Positions 7,715 through 16,309 of a stretch of DNA of 64,000 bases are shown here, piece by piece; position 1 is the stretch's first letter, and every line of letters starts with the position of its first letter. The notes beneath the pieces were generated by a model. That model searched no databases. It was not told the origin of the DNA and saw only the letters and a list, made by a program, of their open reading frames with translations. The DNA lies in contig NZ_BMVL01000005.1 of NCBI RefSeq assembly GCF_014650695.1, positions 407,075 through 471,074 of the forward strand, in the 5' to 3' direction. The position numbers and the translations under genes are program-made. Origin of the DNA: Streptomyces avidinii. Its GTDB lineage: Bacteria > Actinomycetota > Actinomycetes > Streptomycetales > Streptomycetaceae.

Positions 7715-9204
7715 GGCCGGCCGTCCTCGGTCGGTGCCGTGCCGTCGCCGTTCCCCGCAGCGGGGGCGGGGGCGTCGCCGGCCGCGACGGCGGCGCGGGG
7801 CCCATAGGGGGTGTCGGTCTCCGGTGTCGCCATCGTGCCCGCCCCAAGGCTTCGTTCGTCGTCCAGGCGCCATCGGGTGCGCATCTTCAGGAGCACGGCC
7901 AGGAAGGAGCCGAAGATGAGCACGTACACGAGGACGACCACCCCGAACATGGTCCACAAGGAACTCGAGCGGGCCCCGGTCACGGCATCGGCGACCCGCA
8001 TGTTCTCGTAGACGATCCATGGCTGGCGGCCCACCTCGGTGGTGATCCAGCCGCACTCGACGGCGATGACGCTGGCCACGCCGGCGCAGGCGGCGCTGCG
8101 GTAGAACCACGGCGAGGCGGGCAGCCGGCGGCGGCGCCACCAGACGAACGCGTACCAGACGACGAGCAGCAGGAGCACCGTGCCGATGCCGACCATGATG
8201 TCGAAGGCCCAGTGGGTGATGGTGGCCTGGGTCGCGTTGGGCCGGTCGGCCGCCGCCACGGAGGCCAGCCCGCGCACCTCGGTGTCGGGGCTGAAGCCGG
8301 CCAGGATGGAGTCGAGTTGCGGGATGGCGATGCCGCCGGAGACCGTCCCGTCGGGGTGGAGGCGGCCGAAGAGGTACTCCGGAACGTGCGTGTCGGTGTT
8401 CCAGACGATCTCCATCGCCGCGAACTTCACCGGCTGCTTCTGGAACACCGCCCGGGCGATGGAGTCGCCCAGGAAGAACTGGACGGGAGTGAACACGGCC
8501 GCGACCGTGAACGGAACGGTGAAGCCGAGGCGGTGGTAGCGGTCGCGGCGCCCGCGCAGCCAGCCGACGGCGTAGACACCGGCCACCACGAATCCGGCGG
8601 TGAGCAGCATGGCCACGACGAAGTGCCAGTACTGCGGCCCGAACATCGGCGTGAAGATCGCCTTGCGGACGTCCACGTCGACGGGGTTGCCCTCGGAGTC
8701 GAGGGAGAAGCCCTGCGGGGTGTTCATCCAGGAGTTGGCGGCCAGGATGCCGAAGGCACCCAGCAGGGCCGTCGCCGGCAGGGGCAGCCCGAGCAGGAAG
8801 TGGGTACGGGCCGGCAGCCGGCGCCACCCGTAGAGGTAGATGGCGATGAGGACGGCCTCCAGGAAGAAGGCCCAGGCCTCGACGCCGAAGCCGATCCCGA
8901 ACACGTCGCCCCACCGGCCCATCAGGCCCGGCCACAGCAGGCCGAACTCGAAGGACAGGACGGTGCCCGTGACGACGCCGATGGCGAACTGCACCGCCAT
9001 GACCGCCGACCAGCGGCGCGCCAGCAGCAGGGCGGTCGCATCGCCGCGCCGCAGCCCGTAGCCGTGCATGATCAGAGTGATCAGCGGCAGCGCCACGCCC
9101 ATGGGCACCAGGATGATGTGCGAGGCGAGGGTGAAGGCCATGAGCGATCGGGCCGGCAGCATCTGAGGCGGTGCCTCAGCGAGCAGGTGGAGCGTCGTGT
9201 GCAT
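7711..9204 (-). CDS. cydA: Cytochrome bd ubiquinol oxidase subunit I
   Basis: The heme-carrying subunit has 497 residues and about nine transmembrane helices. It has the N-terminal helix with a heme-ligand histidine (LASHIILVPMG), the conserved EFGLLWPGLMGRWGDVFG, ANSWMNTPQGF, FGPQYWHFVVAML, and the signature ITTEVGRQPWIVYE near residue 395. The Q-loop is short, as in cyanide-insensitive or Cio-type enzymes. The last 45 residues are a Gly/Ala/Pro-rich cytoplasmic tail. GAAGGG precedes the ATG at 9204. The SDR gene ends 33 bases upstream, so cydAB could be read from a longer transcript that also includes the upstream oxidoreductases. Low-oxygen or redox control is expected for bd oxidases, but no operator was recognised here. 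Confidence 0.94.
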   Translation of the reverse strand: MHTTLHLLAEAPPQMLPARSLMAFTLASHIILVPMGVALPLITLIMHGYGLRRGDATALLLARRWSAVMAVQFAIGVVTGTVLSFEFGLLWPGLMGRWGDVFGIGFGVEAWAFFLEAVLIAIYLYGWRRLPARTHFLLGLPLPATALLGAFGILAANSWMNTPQGFSLDSEGNPVDVDVRKAIFTPMFGPQYWHFVVAMLLTAGFVVAGVYAVGWLRGRRDRYHRLGFTVPFTVAAVFTPVQFFLGDSIARAVFQKQPVKFAAMEIVWNTDTHVPEYLFGRLHPDGTVSGGIAIPQLDSILAGFSPDTEVRGLASVAAADRPNATQATITHWAFDIMVGIGTVLLLLVVWYAFVWWRRRRLPASPWFYRSAACAGVASVIAVECGWITTEVGRQPWIVYENMRVADAVTGARSSSLWTMFGVVVLVYVLIFGSFLAVLLKMRTRWRLDDERSLGAGTMATPETDTPYGPRAAVAAGDAPAPAAGNGDGTAPTEDGRP

Positions 9205-9237
9205 GCGTCCCTTCCCGGGGCCGAAGCGGACGGAGGG

Positions 9238-10077
9238 TCAGCCGCCGGTGGCGAAGCCGGGGAAGAGGGTCATTCCGCCGTCGACGTACAGCGTGGTGCC
9301 CACGACGTAGTCCATGAGGTCGGAAGCGAGGCCGACGGCCGCGTGGGCGATGTCCGCCGGGTCGCCGACGCGGCCGTACGGGATCAGCTTGAGCAGGTCC
9401 TGCTCGGCCTGCTCGGTGTCCCAGGCGCTGCGGTTGATGGGCGTCCGGATCGCGCCGGGGGCGATCGCGTTCACGCGGATCTTCTGCGGGGCGAGCTCCT
9501 GGGCCAGGGTCTCCATCATCATCTGCACACCGCCCTTGGAGGAGGCGTAGTTCACGTGTCCCGCCCACGGGATGATCTGGTGCACCGAGCTCATGCAGAT
9601 GATCTTTCCGGCGGAGCTGGAGACCTCCGGGACGACCCCGCGCCGGAGGAACTCCTTCGTCGCCTCGCGGGCGCACAGGAACTGCCCGGTCAGGTTGACG
9701 TCGATGACCTTCTGCCACTGGGCGAGCGTCATCTCGGTGAAGGCGGAGTCCCGTTGCAGGCCGGCGTTGGCGACGAGGATGTCGATGGTCCCGAACTCCT
9801 CGACCATGCGGTTCGTCATGGCCACGACCTGGTCCTCGTCGGACACGTCCGCCTCGTACGCCACCGCGCGCACCCCGAAGGAGGCGATCTCCTCGACGAC
9901 CTTCTCGGCCTCCTCCCGCCCGGACACGTAGTTCACGACCACGTCCGCCCCGGCCCGGCCCATGCCGATCGCCGTGGCTTTGCCGATCCCGGAGTTCGCA
10001 CCCGTCACCAGTGCCTTCTGGCCCCGGAGCAGGTGTGGGGGGATCACACCCCGGGGTGCGCCTTCGGTGGAACTCAC
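9238..10077 (-). CDS. Short-chain dehydrogenase/reductase (glucose 1-dehydrogenase-like SDR)
   Basis: A classical SDR of 279 residues, cytoplasmic and NAD(P)-dependent. The cofactor motif TGANSGIGKATAIG is near residue 28, NAG appears in ILVANAGLQRD, the catalytic tyrosine-lysine pair in VNYASSKGG, and the C-terminal VVGTTLYVDGGMTLFP is typical of glucose 1-dehydrogenase/3-oxoacyl-ACP-reductase-like SDRs. The start is set at GTG 10077, because AAGGAGG lies nine bases upstream and the family's N-terminus fits there; a longer in-frame start at 10149 lacks similarity. It lies between a GMC oxidoreductase and cydAB on the same strand, consistent with one redox-related transcript. The substrate is unknown. 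Confidence 0.88.
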   Translation of the reverse strand: MSSTEGAPRGVIPPHLLRGQKALVTGANSGIGKATAIGMGRAGADVVVNYVSGREEAEKVVEEIASFGVRAVAYEADVSDEDQVVAMTNRMVEEFGTIDILVANAGLQRDSAFTEMTLAQWQKVIDVNLTGQFLCAREATKEFLRRGVVPEVSSSAGKIICMSSVHQIIPWAGHVNYASSKGGVQMMMETLAQELAPQKIRVNAIAPGAIRTPINRSAWDTEQAEQDLLKLIPYGRVGDPADIAHAAVGLASDLMDYVVGTTLYVDGGMTLFPGFATGG

Positions 10078-10245
10078 GACGGACTGCCTCCTTCGCACCG
10101 CCACCCCGCGCCGTCGGGATGACGGCACCCCTGGCGGGTCCGGCGTCACCCAATCACCGGGCCGGGGGCGTGGCGGCTCACCGGAATCCGTGTTGCGCCA
10201 CCCGGCCCAGGATCTTCGCCCGGTCGGCGGTGTCCCGTCGCGGGG

Positions 10246-11826
10246 TCAGCTCAACCGCTCAAGGAGGTGGTCGCCGACCCGCAGGGCGTTCGCGATGGCC
10301 GTCAGGGAGGGGTTGACCGCGCCGATGCTCGGGAAGAAGCTCGTGTCGACCACGTACAGGTTGTCCAGCTCGTGCGCCTTGCAGTTGAGGTCCAGGGCGG
10401 ACGACGCCGGGTCGGTTCCGAACCGTACGGTGCCGGCCTGGTGCGCGGTGGCACCGATCGGCATGCCCTTGTGCAGGTAGAGGCTGTGGTCCAGCAGGTG
10501 GTGCTCGTGCATGCCGAGGCGGCCCAGCATGCTCTGGAGTTTGTGCCGCAGCCGCTTGAGCCCGGCCGTGTTGTGGGACTCGTCGAGCGCGAGGTGGATG
10601 CGCCCGTCGCCGTCCAGGGTGACGCGGTTGTCGTGCAGCGGCAGGTCCTCCCCACACAGCCAGAAGTCCACCGCATGGTGGGCCATGACCTCGAACGGCA
10701 TGTCGGGGGTCACCGCCCCGGCCCAGCGCGGGGCCTCGCCGTGGATCTGCTCGGCGTCCGACTTGCCGAGCATCTGGATCCCGCCGAGGGGGTAGTCCCA
10801 GTCGTCGGCGCCCAGGTACCAGTCGTGCAGGGCGAGGGTCTTCTGGAACTGCGTGTTGTTCGGTTCCCTGGAGACGGCCATCAGAGCCAGGTTGTTGTGA
10901 CGCATGTAGAACCGCCCGACCACGTCCGAACCGTTCGCGAGGCCGCGCGGGTGCCGGTCGTTCGCCGAGGCGAGCAGCAGCGCGGCCGAGTTGACCGCGC
11001 CGCAGGCCACGACGACCAGGTCGGCGGAGAACCGGGACTCCTCGCCGTCGGCCAGGCGGGCGACGACCGAGCTGACCGTGCGCCCCGTAGGGTCGGTCTC
11101 GAGCCGCAGCACGTGGGCGTGGGTGACCAGTTCGACGCCCGGGTGCAGCAGCGCCGGCTCCACGCAGATCACCTGGGCGTCGGACTTGCCGCGCACCAGG
11201 CACGGGAAGCCGTCGACCCGGTTGCAGCGGATGCAGACGCTGGACGGGGTCGCCCGGCCGGCCGCGTCCTGGTCCAGATCCACCCCGATGGGCAGGTGGA
11301 AGGGGTGCAGGCCCTGCTTCTCCAGATCGTCGCTCAACTGCTGGATCCGTGGCTCGTGTTCCACCGGCGGGTGGGCGTACTGGGCACTCGCCGGACCCTC
11401 CGTGGGGTCCTCGCCGTGCCGGCCGTGCACCCGGTAGAGGTGCTCCGCCTGGGTGTAGTACGGCTCCAGGTCCTCGTAGCGGATCGGCCAGGCGGGCGAG
11501 ATCCCGTCGTGGTGGCGCAGTTCGCCGAAGTCCTCCGAACGCAGCCGGAACAGAGCCGCACCGTAGAACTTGGTGTTGCCGCCGACGTAGTAGTTGACCT
11601 CGGGAGGGAACTCGCGGCCGTGCCGGTCGAACCAGAACTCGGGCGCGCGGTACTTCCCCTTGACGAACACCGCGGTGGAGTCCCAGTTGTCGCGTTCGCG
11701 CGGCAGGAAGCCACCGCGCTCCAGGATCAGCACCCGCTTTCCCGACGGGGCGAGCCGGTGGGCGAGCGTGCCGCCGCCGGCCCCCGTTCCGATGACGATG
11801 ACGTCGTAGTGCGAAGCGTCGTTCAA
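10246..11826 (-). CDS. GMC-family FAD-dependent oxidoreductase
   Basis: This is a 526-residue flavoprotein of the glucose-methanol-choline oxidoreductase family. The FAD-binding motif is at the very N-terminus (YDVIVIGTGAGGGTLAHRLA, ending in VLILERGG), and GGNTKFYGAALFRLR follows near residue 85. The C-terminal GMC domain has TAHQAGTVRFGTDP and the signature VVDTSFFPSIGAVNPSLTAI with the active-site His/Asn region. A cysteine-rich stretch (SVCIRCNRVDGFPC) is common in this bacterial subgroup. The start is the TTG at 11826, since no ATG or GTG precedes the FAD motif in frame; GAGGA lies about ten bases upstream. No signal peptide is seen. The donor could be a sugar, sterol or alcohol; the sequence does not say. 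Confidence 0.9.
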   Translation of the reverse strand: MNDASHYDVIVIGTGAGGGTLAHRLAPSGKRVLILERGGFLPRERDNWDSTAVFVKGKYRAPEFWFDRHGREFPPEVNYYVGGNTKFYGAALFRLRSEDFGELRHHDGISPAWPIRYEDLEPYYTQAEHLYRVHGRHGEDPTEGPASAQYAHPPVEHEPRIQQLSDDLEKQGLHPFHLPIGVDLDQDAAGRATPSSVCIRCNRVDGFPCLVRGKSDAQVICVEPALLHPGVELVTHAHVLRLETDPTGRTVSSVVARLADGEESRFSADLVVVACGAVNSAALLLASANDRHPRGLANGSDVVGRFYMRHNNLALMAVSREPNNTQFQKTLALHDWYLGADDWDYPLGGIQMLGKSDAEQIHGEAPRWAGAVTPDMPFEVMAHHAVDFWLCGEDLPLHDNRVTLDGDGRIHLALDESHNTAGLKRLRHKLQSMLGRLGMHEHHLLDHSLYLHKGMPIGATAHQAGTVRFGTDPASSALDLNCKAHELDNLYVVDTSFFPSIGAVNPSLTAIANALRVGDHLLERLS

Positions 11827-11940
11827 CCGGTCACCGTCCTCGGCTTGCGGTGCCGCCGCCCGGTGGGCCTGTCGCGGCAGGGTCCCCCTCCGAACGTATA
11901 CGCCCCCCGCCGGTGCGGCACCCGGGGATGCGCACGCCGG

Positions 11941-12912
11941 TCACAGCACGGCGATCGGGTTCACCGGGGAACCGGTGGCGCCCGGCAGCCGCAGCGGTGC
12001 CACCGTGCACAGGAACCGCCAGCGCCCGAGCTCCGCGCACGCGTGGGCCAGTTCGTCCAGGTCCAGGTAGTCCAGGAGGTGCATGCCCAGGGCGTGCAGG
12101 GCCAGGACGTGCACGGGGAAGGGGACGCCGGCCACCGGGCTCGGGGCCGTGTCGTTGTTGCCGTCCGAGCCGAGGAGGGCAACCTGCCGCTCGGCCAGCA
12201 GCCGCATGCACGCCGGATGCAGCCCCGCTCGGGCGTGCGCAGCGTCCCACGCGCCGGTCTCCCGGCGCCGACGGCGGTGACCGACCCGTACGAGCAGCAG
12301 GTCGCCCGGACCGATCCGGACGCCCTGGGCCTCCTCGGCCGCCGCGAGCTCCTCGACGGTCACGAAGTCCCCGGGCTCCAGCCAGGAGACCGCGCGCAGC
12401 CGCGGGACGTCCAGCAGGACCCCGGGGCCCACGATCCCGTCGCGCACCAGGTCGAGGGTGATCCGACGGGCACCGCCCGCCGCCAGTCGGCTCTCCGGGA
12501 CGCCGCCGTGCAGCTCTCCGTCGAACACGACGTGGCACAGCGCATCGAGATGGCTGTGGGCGTCCCCGTGCACGTTCATGGCGAACCGGTCCAGGGCGAA
12601 ATGCACACCGGGGGTTCCGCTCTCCGGCCCGGTCGGGGCGGTCAGACGGTAGACGGCGGGCTGCGGATCGTCCGGACCCGGCTGCGTCTCGATGGGGGCG
12701 GCCAGCGACACAGTGCGCCCCAGACGCACTTCGGCCGCGGCCGCGACCACGCGCTCGGGGGTCAGATGGGCGAGGGCTCCGTGCCGGTGCTCCGCTCCGG
12801 TGGGTGCCCGCCGGAGCAGCTCGGCGTGGAGGGAACGGAAGGCCGCCTCCGTCATGAAAGGCGAAGCCGTCGGGTGGGGCGTCGGGTAGGGCGTCGGGCC
12901 GTCGTCCGTCAC
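11941..12912 (-). CDS. Cyclase-family protein (kynurenine-formamidase-like metal hydrolase)
   Basis: The 323-residue product belongs to the cyclase family (PF04199), Zn- or Mn-dependent hydrolases related to KynB formamidase. The metal-binding signature HGDAHSHLDALCHVVFDG is near residue 116. VTVEELAAAEEAQGVRIGPG and LLVRVGHRRRRR follow, and a late histidine motif occurs in VHVLALHALGMHLLD. Actinomycete members of this size are usually annotated only as cyclase family protein; the substrate is unknown. GTG 12912 is preceded by GGGAGG at a good distance. The gene lies directly downstream of a TetR-family gene (78 bases) and upstream of the GMC oxidoreductase, so the three may be co-regulated. 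Confidence 0.87.
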   Translation of the reverse strand: MTDDGPTPYPTPHPTASPFMTEAAFRSLHAELLRRAPTGAEHRHGALAHLTPERVVAAAAEVRLGRTVSLAAPIETQPGPDDPQPAVYRLTAPTGPESGTPGVHFALDRFAMNVHGDAHSHLDALCHVVFDGELHGGVPESRLAAGGARRITLDLVRDGIVGPGVLLDVPRLRAVSWLEPGDFVTVEELAAAEEAQGVRIGPGDLLLVRVGHRRRRRETGAWDAAHARAGLHPACMRLLAERQVALLGSDGNNDTAPSPVAGVPFPVHVLALHALGMHLLDYLDLDELAHACAELGRWRFLCTVAPLRLPGATGSPVNPIAVL

Positions 12913-12989
12913 GTGGGTCCTCCCGGTCTGCCGAAGGCGCCGCCTCCACTGTCCGCTGCCGCCACGTACCGCGCATCCCGGCGGCCGTG

Positions 12990-13592
12990 TCATGCCTGGG
13001 GGGTCCGCCAGCCGGGTTCCAGGCGGTCCAGGAGGAGGACGAAGGCGCGGTCGGACCGGTCCCGGTCGCCGTCGGCGAGCGGCGCGAGCAGCAGGCCGAA
13101 CGTGCCGTCGACGAGAAGGGCCGCTTCGGTGCGCGCCCGGGCCGGGGGCAGGCCCAGGCCGGTGAGGAGGCCGTTGGTCAGGTCGGTCCATTCGGTGAGG
13201 ATGTCCCGCATCACGGGCCCGAACCGCTCCGGGTGCAGCACGCTGGTGGCCATCATCTCCAGGTAGAGCGGGAGGGAGGCCTGGATGTCCGGGACGTGGA
13301 ACTGCTGCCACACCCGCTCCATCGTCCGCCGCAGCGCAGCGGCGTCCCGTGGCGGATCGTGCGAGCCCAGCAGCTGCCGCAGCCGGAGGATGGGGCGCTG
13401 CTCGTCCAGGGCGAGGGCTTCCGCCACCATGCGCTCCTTGGTGCCGAAGTAGTAGAGCAGCATGCGGTCACTGGTGCCGAGGGCACGGGCGAGGGGGCGC
13501 AGGGACAGCTCGGACAGGCCGTGCCCGCGTACGTACGCACGGACCCGTTCCAGCAGGTTGCGGCGTTTGGCCTGGTCAGTGGGGCGTGGCAC
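12990..13592 (-). CDS. TetR/AcrR-family transcriptional regulator
   Basis: The 200-residue regulator has an N-terminal helix-turn-helix (LLERVRAYVRGHGLSELSLR, LARALGTSDRMLLYYFGTKE, residues about 10-55) and a ligand-binding C-terminal domain. The YYFGTKE motif is typical of recognition helix 3 and the following turn. GTG 13592 is chosen because GGAGG lies five bases upstream and PRPTDQAKRRN begins the family; an open frame to 13628 has no support. It is divergent from an ATPase gene across a 188-base regulatory region with repeated CGCTAC half-sites, and upstream of the cyclase, GMC and SDR genes. It may therefore repress itself and both flanking units. Confidence 0.88.
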   Translation of the reverse strand: MPRPTDQAKRRNLLERVRAYVRGHGLSELSLRPLARALGTSDRMLLYYFGTKERMVAEALALDEQRPILRLRQLLGSHDPPRDAAALRRTMERVWQQFHVPDIQASLPLYLEMMATSVLHPERFGPVMRDILTEWTDLTNGLLTGLGLPPARARTEAALLVDGTFGLLLAPLADGDRDRSDRAFVLLLDRLEPGWRTPQA

Positions 13593-13645
13593 GGGCACCT
13601 CCGGAAGAACGGACAGGCACGGACACATGTCTGATTTGAGTGTTT

Positions 13646-13707
13646 TTGTTAGGGCTTTACTGTAATGCCCGCTACGTGTATTCTGTAAATGTAGCGCCTG
13701 CTACGTG
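13646..13707. promoter_or_regulatory. Divergent promoter region with repeated CGCTACGTG half-sites
   Basis: CGCTAC (13670-13675) and GTAGCG (13691-13696) form an inverted repeat around a 15-base spacer, and GCTACGTG occurs twice in direct orientation (13671-13678 and 13700-13707). TTTACT (13656-13661) and TATTCT (13679-13684), 17 bases apart, make a possible promoter toward the ATPase gene. The arrangement is what a TetR operator between divergent genes would look like. The assignment to the adjacent TetR is inference. Confidence 0.45.
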
Positions 13708-13779
13708 AACGCGGCCGTGCACCCCGCCCGGCCGATCGGAACCCACCGAACGTCCGGGCCACCGGCACAGAAGGGACTG

Positions 13780-14313
13780 ATGACCATGGCCCGCCCCACC
13801 GCCCTCTCCACAGCATGCGGCGCGGAATGGGTCAGGAAGAACGCATCGACCACGTGGCTCACTCGGCACCTGGGTCTCTGGGCGCGGAACCTGGAGCCCC
13901 TGCGACCCCTCTGCGCGCCCGCCGCCCGGGCGACCGACCGCGAGGCGTCCTGGCCCCTGCCCCGGGACCTCTCCTCGGCCGGCCGGGCTCGTAGGCTGGC
14001 CCGCGGAAGCCTGCGGGACTGGGACTTGGACCAGCTCACCGAGACCGCCGAACTGCTGGTCAGCGAAGTGGTCGGCAATGCCTTGCGGCACGCGAGGGGG
14101 CCCGTGCGACTCAACCTGCGCGCGACGGGCGACCGGCTGATGTGCGAGGTGGAGGACACCTGCGACACCGCCCCGGTACGCCGCACCACCGACCTCGGTG
14201 CCGAGGGCGGCCGCGGCCTCGACCTCCTCGACCTGCTCAGCGAATCCTGGGGCAGCGCCCGGACGGCCACCGGCAAGTCGACGTGGTTCGTGCTGTCCGC
14301 TCCCTCCCGCTGA
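13780..14313 (+). CDS. ATP-binding protein, RsbW/SpoIIAB-like anti-sigma kinase family
   Basis: This 177-residue cytoplasmic protein carries a HATPase_c_2 domain. Its N-box is ELLVSEVVGNALRHARG near residue 90, followed by LMCEVEDTCDTAP (G1-like) and the glycine box GAEGGRGLDLLDLL. Streptomycetes have many such stand-alone kinases that bind sigma factors or phosphorylate STAS anti-anti-sigma proteins; partners must be found experimentally. ATG 13780 has AAGGG four bases upstream; an in-frame GTG at 13705 is less likely because it falls in the operator region. A STAS-domain gene lies at 62.2 kb in this window, but it is far away and no direct link is implied. Confidence 0.85.
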   Translation: MTMARPTALSTACGAEWVRKNASTTWLTRHLGLWARNLEPLRPLCAPAARATDREASWPLPRDLSSAGRARRLARGSLRDWDLDQLTETAELLVSEVVGNALRHARGPVRLNLRATGDRLMCEVEDTCDTAPVRRTTDLGAEGGRGLDLLDLLSESWGSARTATGKSTWFVLSAPSR

Positions 14314-14384
14314 GGCGGTACGCATCCCCTCCGCCCGGGCGTGCACCGGGGAGGACGGTCGGCTTCGGATTCGGATCGAAGCCG

Positions 14385-15221
14385 TCAGGGGCGGCGCCCG
14401 GCGATCGACCGGTGTGCGACGGGGAAGTCGAAGTACGTGTCGGGGAACAGCTCCGGCTTGTGCGTGAAGTGCCACCACTCCTCGGGCAGGTTGACGAACC
14501 CCTGCGCCGTCAGCGCCGACCTCAGGAGGTCCCGGTTCGCTCGCTGCACCCCCTGCACCCGCGGGTCGTCGGTGTGCGACAGCGTGTCGAAGCAGTCGAA
14601 ACCCGTGCCCATGTCCACGGAGTTGTCCGGGTACCGCTCCGCCCGGGGCGCGTAGCAGGGCACCGACTCCTGCCCCGGCCGCGGGCGTGGCGCCGGAAGC
14701 GCGGGCAGCCGTACGAGCGTCACGTCCATGGTGCTGCCCCGGCTGTGTCCCGACTTCTCGGCGATGTAGCCGTCCTCGAACAGCCGGGACTTCTCGACAC
14801 GCGGATAGAACTCCGCCTTGCGCCGCTCGTCCCCGAGGTCCTTGGCCCACCGGACGAAATGGTCGACGGCCCGCTGCGGCCGGTAGCAGTCGTACACCTT
14901 GAGCGAGTACCCCTGGCGCAGCAGGCCCGCCTGGGCCCGGTGCAGGGCCTCGGCGGCCGGGCGGGTCAGGATGCAGACGGGTTGGCGGTAGCCGTCGACC
15001 GGTTCGCCGACGAAGTTGTGCGGACGCAGGTACCGCATCTCCTGCAGGATCGTCGGGTCGACCGAGCTCAGTGCCACGAACGCGCGCGGAGCTTTCGGCT
15101 CCGGGGGCGGTGCGCCCGCCGCGGAGGTGACCGAACCGGCCATCGCGAGTGCGGTGGCGGCGGCCGTCACGGTCACGGCGAGGCGAGTACTCATCGGCGG
15201 CAAGGACGCGGAACCGGTCAT
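14385..15221 (-). CDS. Secreted D-alanyl-D-alanine dipeptidase, VanX/M15D family
   Basis: A 278-residue zinc peptidase of the M15 family. A signal peptide (RLAVTVTAAATALAMAGSV then AAGAP) precedes the domain. VanX landmarks are MRYLRPHNFVGEPVDGY near residue 62, KVYDCYRPQRAVDHFV, SGHSRGSTMDVTLV (zinc His and Asp), MGTGFDCFDTLSH, and NLPEEWWHFTHKPE with the catalytic Glu and third zinc ligand. Such exported enzymes hydrolyse D-Ala-D-Ala during wall recycling and do not by themselves confer vancomycin resistance; no vanHA genes are near. ATG 15221 has GGAGGG four to five bases upstream. A shorter start at 15194 would remove only the first nine residues. Confidence 0.92.
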   Translation of the reverse strand: MTGSASLPPMSTRLAVTVTAAATALAMAGSVTSAAGAPPPEPKAPRAFVALSSVDPTILQEMRYLRPHNFVGEPVDGYRQPVCILTRPAAEALHRAQAGLLRQGYSLKVYDCYRPQRAVDHFVRWAKDLGDERRKAEFYPRVEKSRLFEDGYIAEKSGHSRGSTMDVTLVRLPALPAPRPRPGQESVPCYAPRAERYPDNSVDMGTGFDCFDTLSHTDDPRVQGVQRANRDLLRSALTAQGFVNLPEEWWHFTHKPELFPDTYFDFPVAHRSIAGRRP

Positions 15222-15491
15222 CCAACCCTCCATCGGCGGTGCTGCGGGGACGTGATCGGGCACCATGCTGCCCGACACCGGGGCCGTCCCGTCCGAGTCC
15301 GGCCGAATCCCGCTCCGCCCGCTGCCGGGGCCGTCCGTACGCCCGTCCCCGTACGCCCGTGCCGCCGGCCGCCCGGACTGCGCCCGCCTCGCTGCGGACC
15401 TACGCTGATCAGGTGACCGGCCGCGCCCGGGAAGCGGTGGGGCGGTGATGCCCGCCGCGGTCCTGACACGGCCCGAGGAAGGTGATGCCCG

Positions 15492-16232
15492 ATGTCCGCA
15501 TCCAGGGCAGGCGCGGCCCGCTGCGCAACCGCCGGAGCCGCCTGCCTGCTGGTCCTCGCGAGCGGAACCACTGCCGGAGCCGATGACAACGGCATCGCCG
15601 ACGAGAGCGCCCAGGCCATCGCACAGGCCTCGCGCGAGGCCATGGCCGACGTCACCTCGATGCGCTTGGTGGGCAAGGTGACCGAGGCCTCGGGCACCAC
15701 CGCACTCGACCTCCGGTTCGACGAGCAGGGCAACTGCGTCGGCAGCGTCACACCTCCCGGCAACGCCGGGACGGCCGACATCGTCAAACGCGGCAACGAC
15801 GTCTGGATGAAGCTCGACGACGCCCTGCTGAAGGCCCAGGTACCGGGTGCCGGGGCAGACGCCGCGATCGCGCTCGTCAACGGCCGGTACCTGCACGGCA
15901 CCACGGACAGCCCGATGCTGCGCGAATTCGCCCAGGTCTGCGACCTGGACTTCTTCAAGAAGGAGTTCTCGGCGAAGCCGGCGGGCGAACAGCTGGCCAA
16001 GGGCTCCCGGACCACCGTCGACGGCCGGCCCGCCATCACGATCACCAGCCGCCGCGAGGGCAGGACCGGCACGTACCAGGTCTCCACCGAGGACAAGCCG
16101 TACTTGCTCCAGGTCCAGGGCACCGAGGAGTCCGGCGAGCGGGTGACCGCCACGTTCTCGGCCTTCGACGAACCGGTCAAGGCCGTTCCCCCGGCGCCGG
16201 CCGACTCGGTCGACCTGTCCCGGCTCCAGTAG
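15492..16232 (+). CDS. Secreted LppX/LprG-like protein
   Basis: The 246-residue protein has an N-terminal export signal (CLLVLASGTTAGADD) without a convincing lipobox. One domain follows, with SREAMADVTSMRLVGKVTEA, ALDLRFDEQGNCVGSV, DVWMKLDD and a C-terminal RVTATFSAFDEPVKAVPPAP. This pattern is seen in actinobacterial LppX/LprAFG-like proteins, which have a LolA-type half-barrel that can carry lipids outside the membrane. Function here is inferred from fold-level resemblance only. The gene stands alone and is convergent with the carotenoid oxygenase gene, separated by a strong two-way hairpin. Confidence 0.7.
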   Translation: MSASRAGAARCATAGAACLLVLASGTTAGADDNGIADESAQAIAQASREAMADVTSMRLVGKVTEASGTTALDLRFDEQGNCVGSVTPPGNAGTADIVKRGNDVWMKLDDALLKAQVPGAGADAAIALVNGRYLHGTTDSPMLREFAQVCDLDFFKKEFSAKPAGEQLAKGSRTTVDGRPAITITSRREGRTGTYQVSTEDKPYLLQVQGTEESGERVTATFSAFDEPVKAVPPAPADSVDLSRLQ

Positions 16233-16249
16233 TGGCCGACCGGGCGCGA

Positions 16250-16285
16250 ACCGTGACCCGGGGGAGGGGTTCCCCGGGTCACGGT
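16250..16285. terminator. Bidirectional hairpin terminator
   Basis: ACCGTGACCCGGGG (16250-16263) pairs perfectly with CCCCGGGTCACGGT (16272-16285), a 14-base stem with an eight-base loop, between two convergent stop codons. Confidence 0.75.
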
Positions 16286-16309
16286 GGTCGGCGGCGGACC
16301 GGTCGGTGG

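Noticed and set aside
14385-15221. Vancomycin-resistance locus
   Set aside because: The VanX-type dipeptidase has a signal peptide and stands alone without vanH, vanA or a VanRS system; wall-peptide turnover is the simpler reading.
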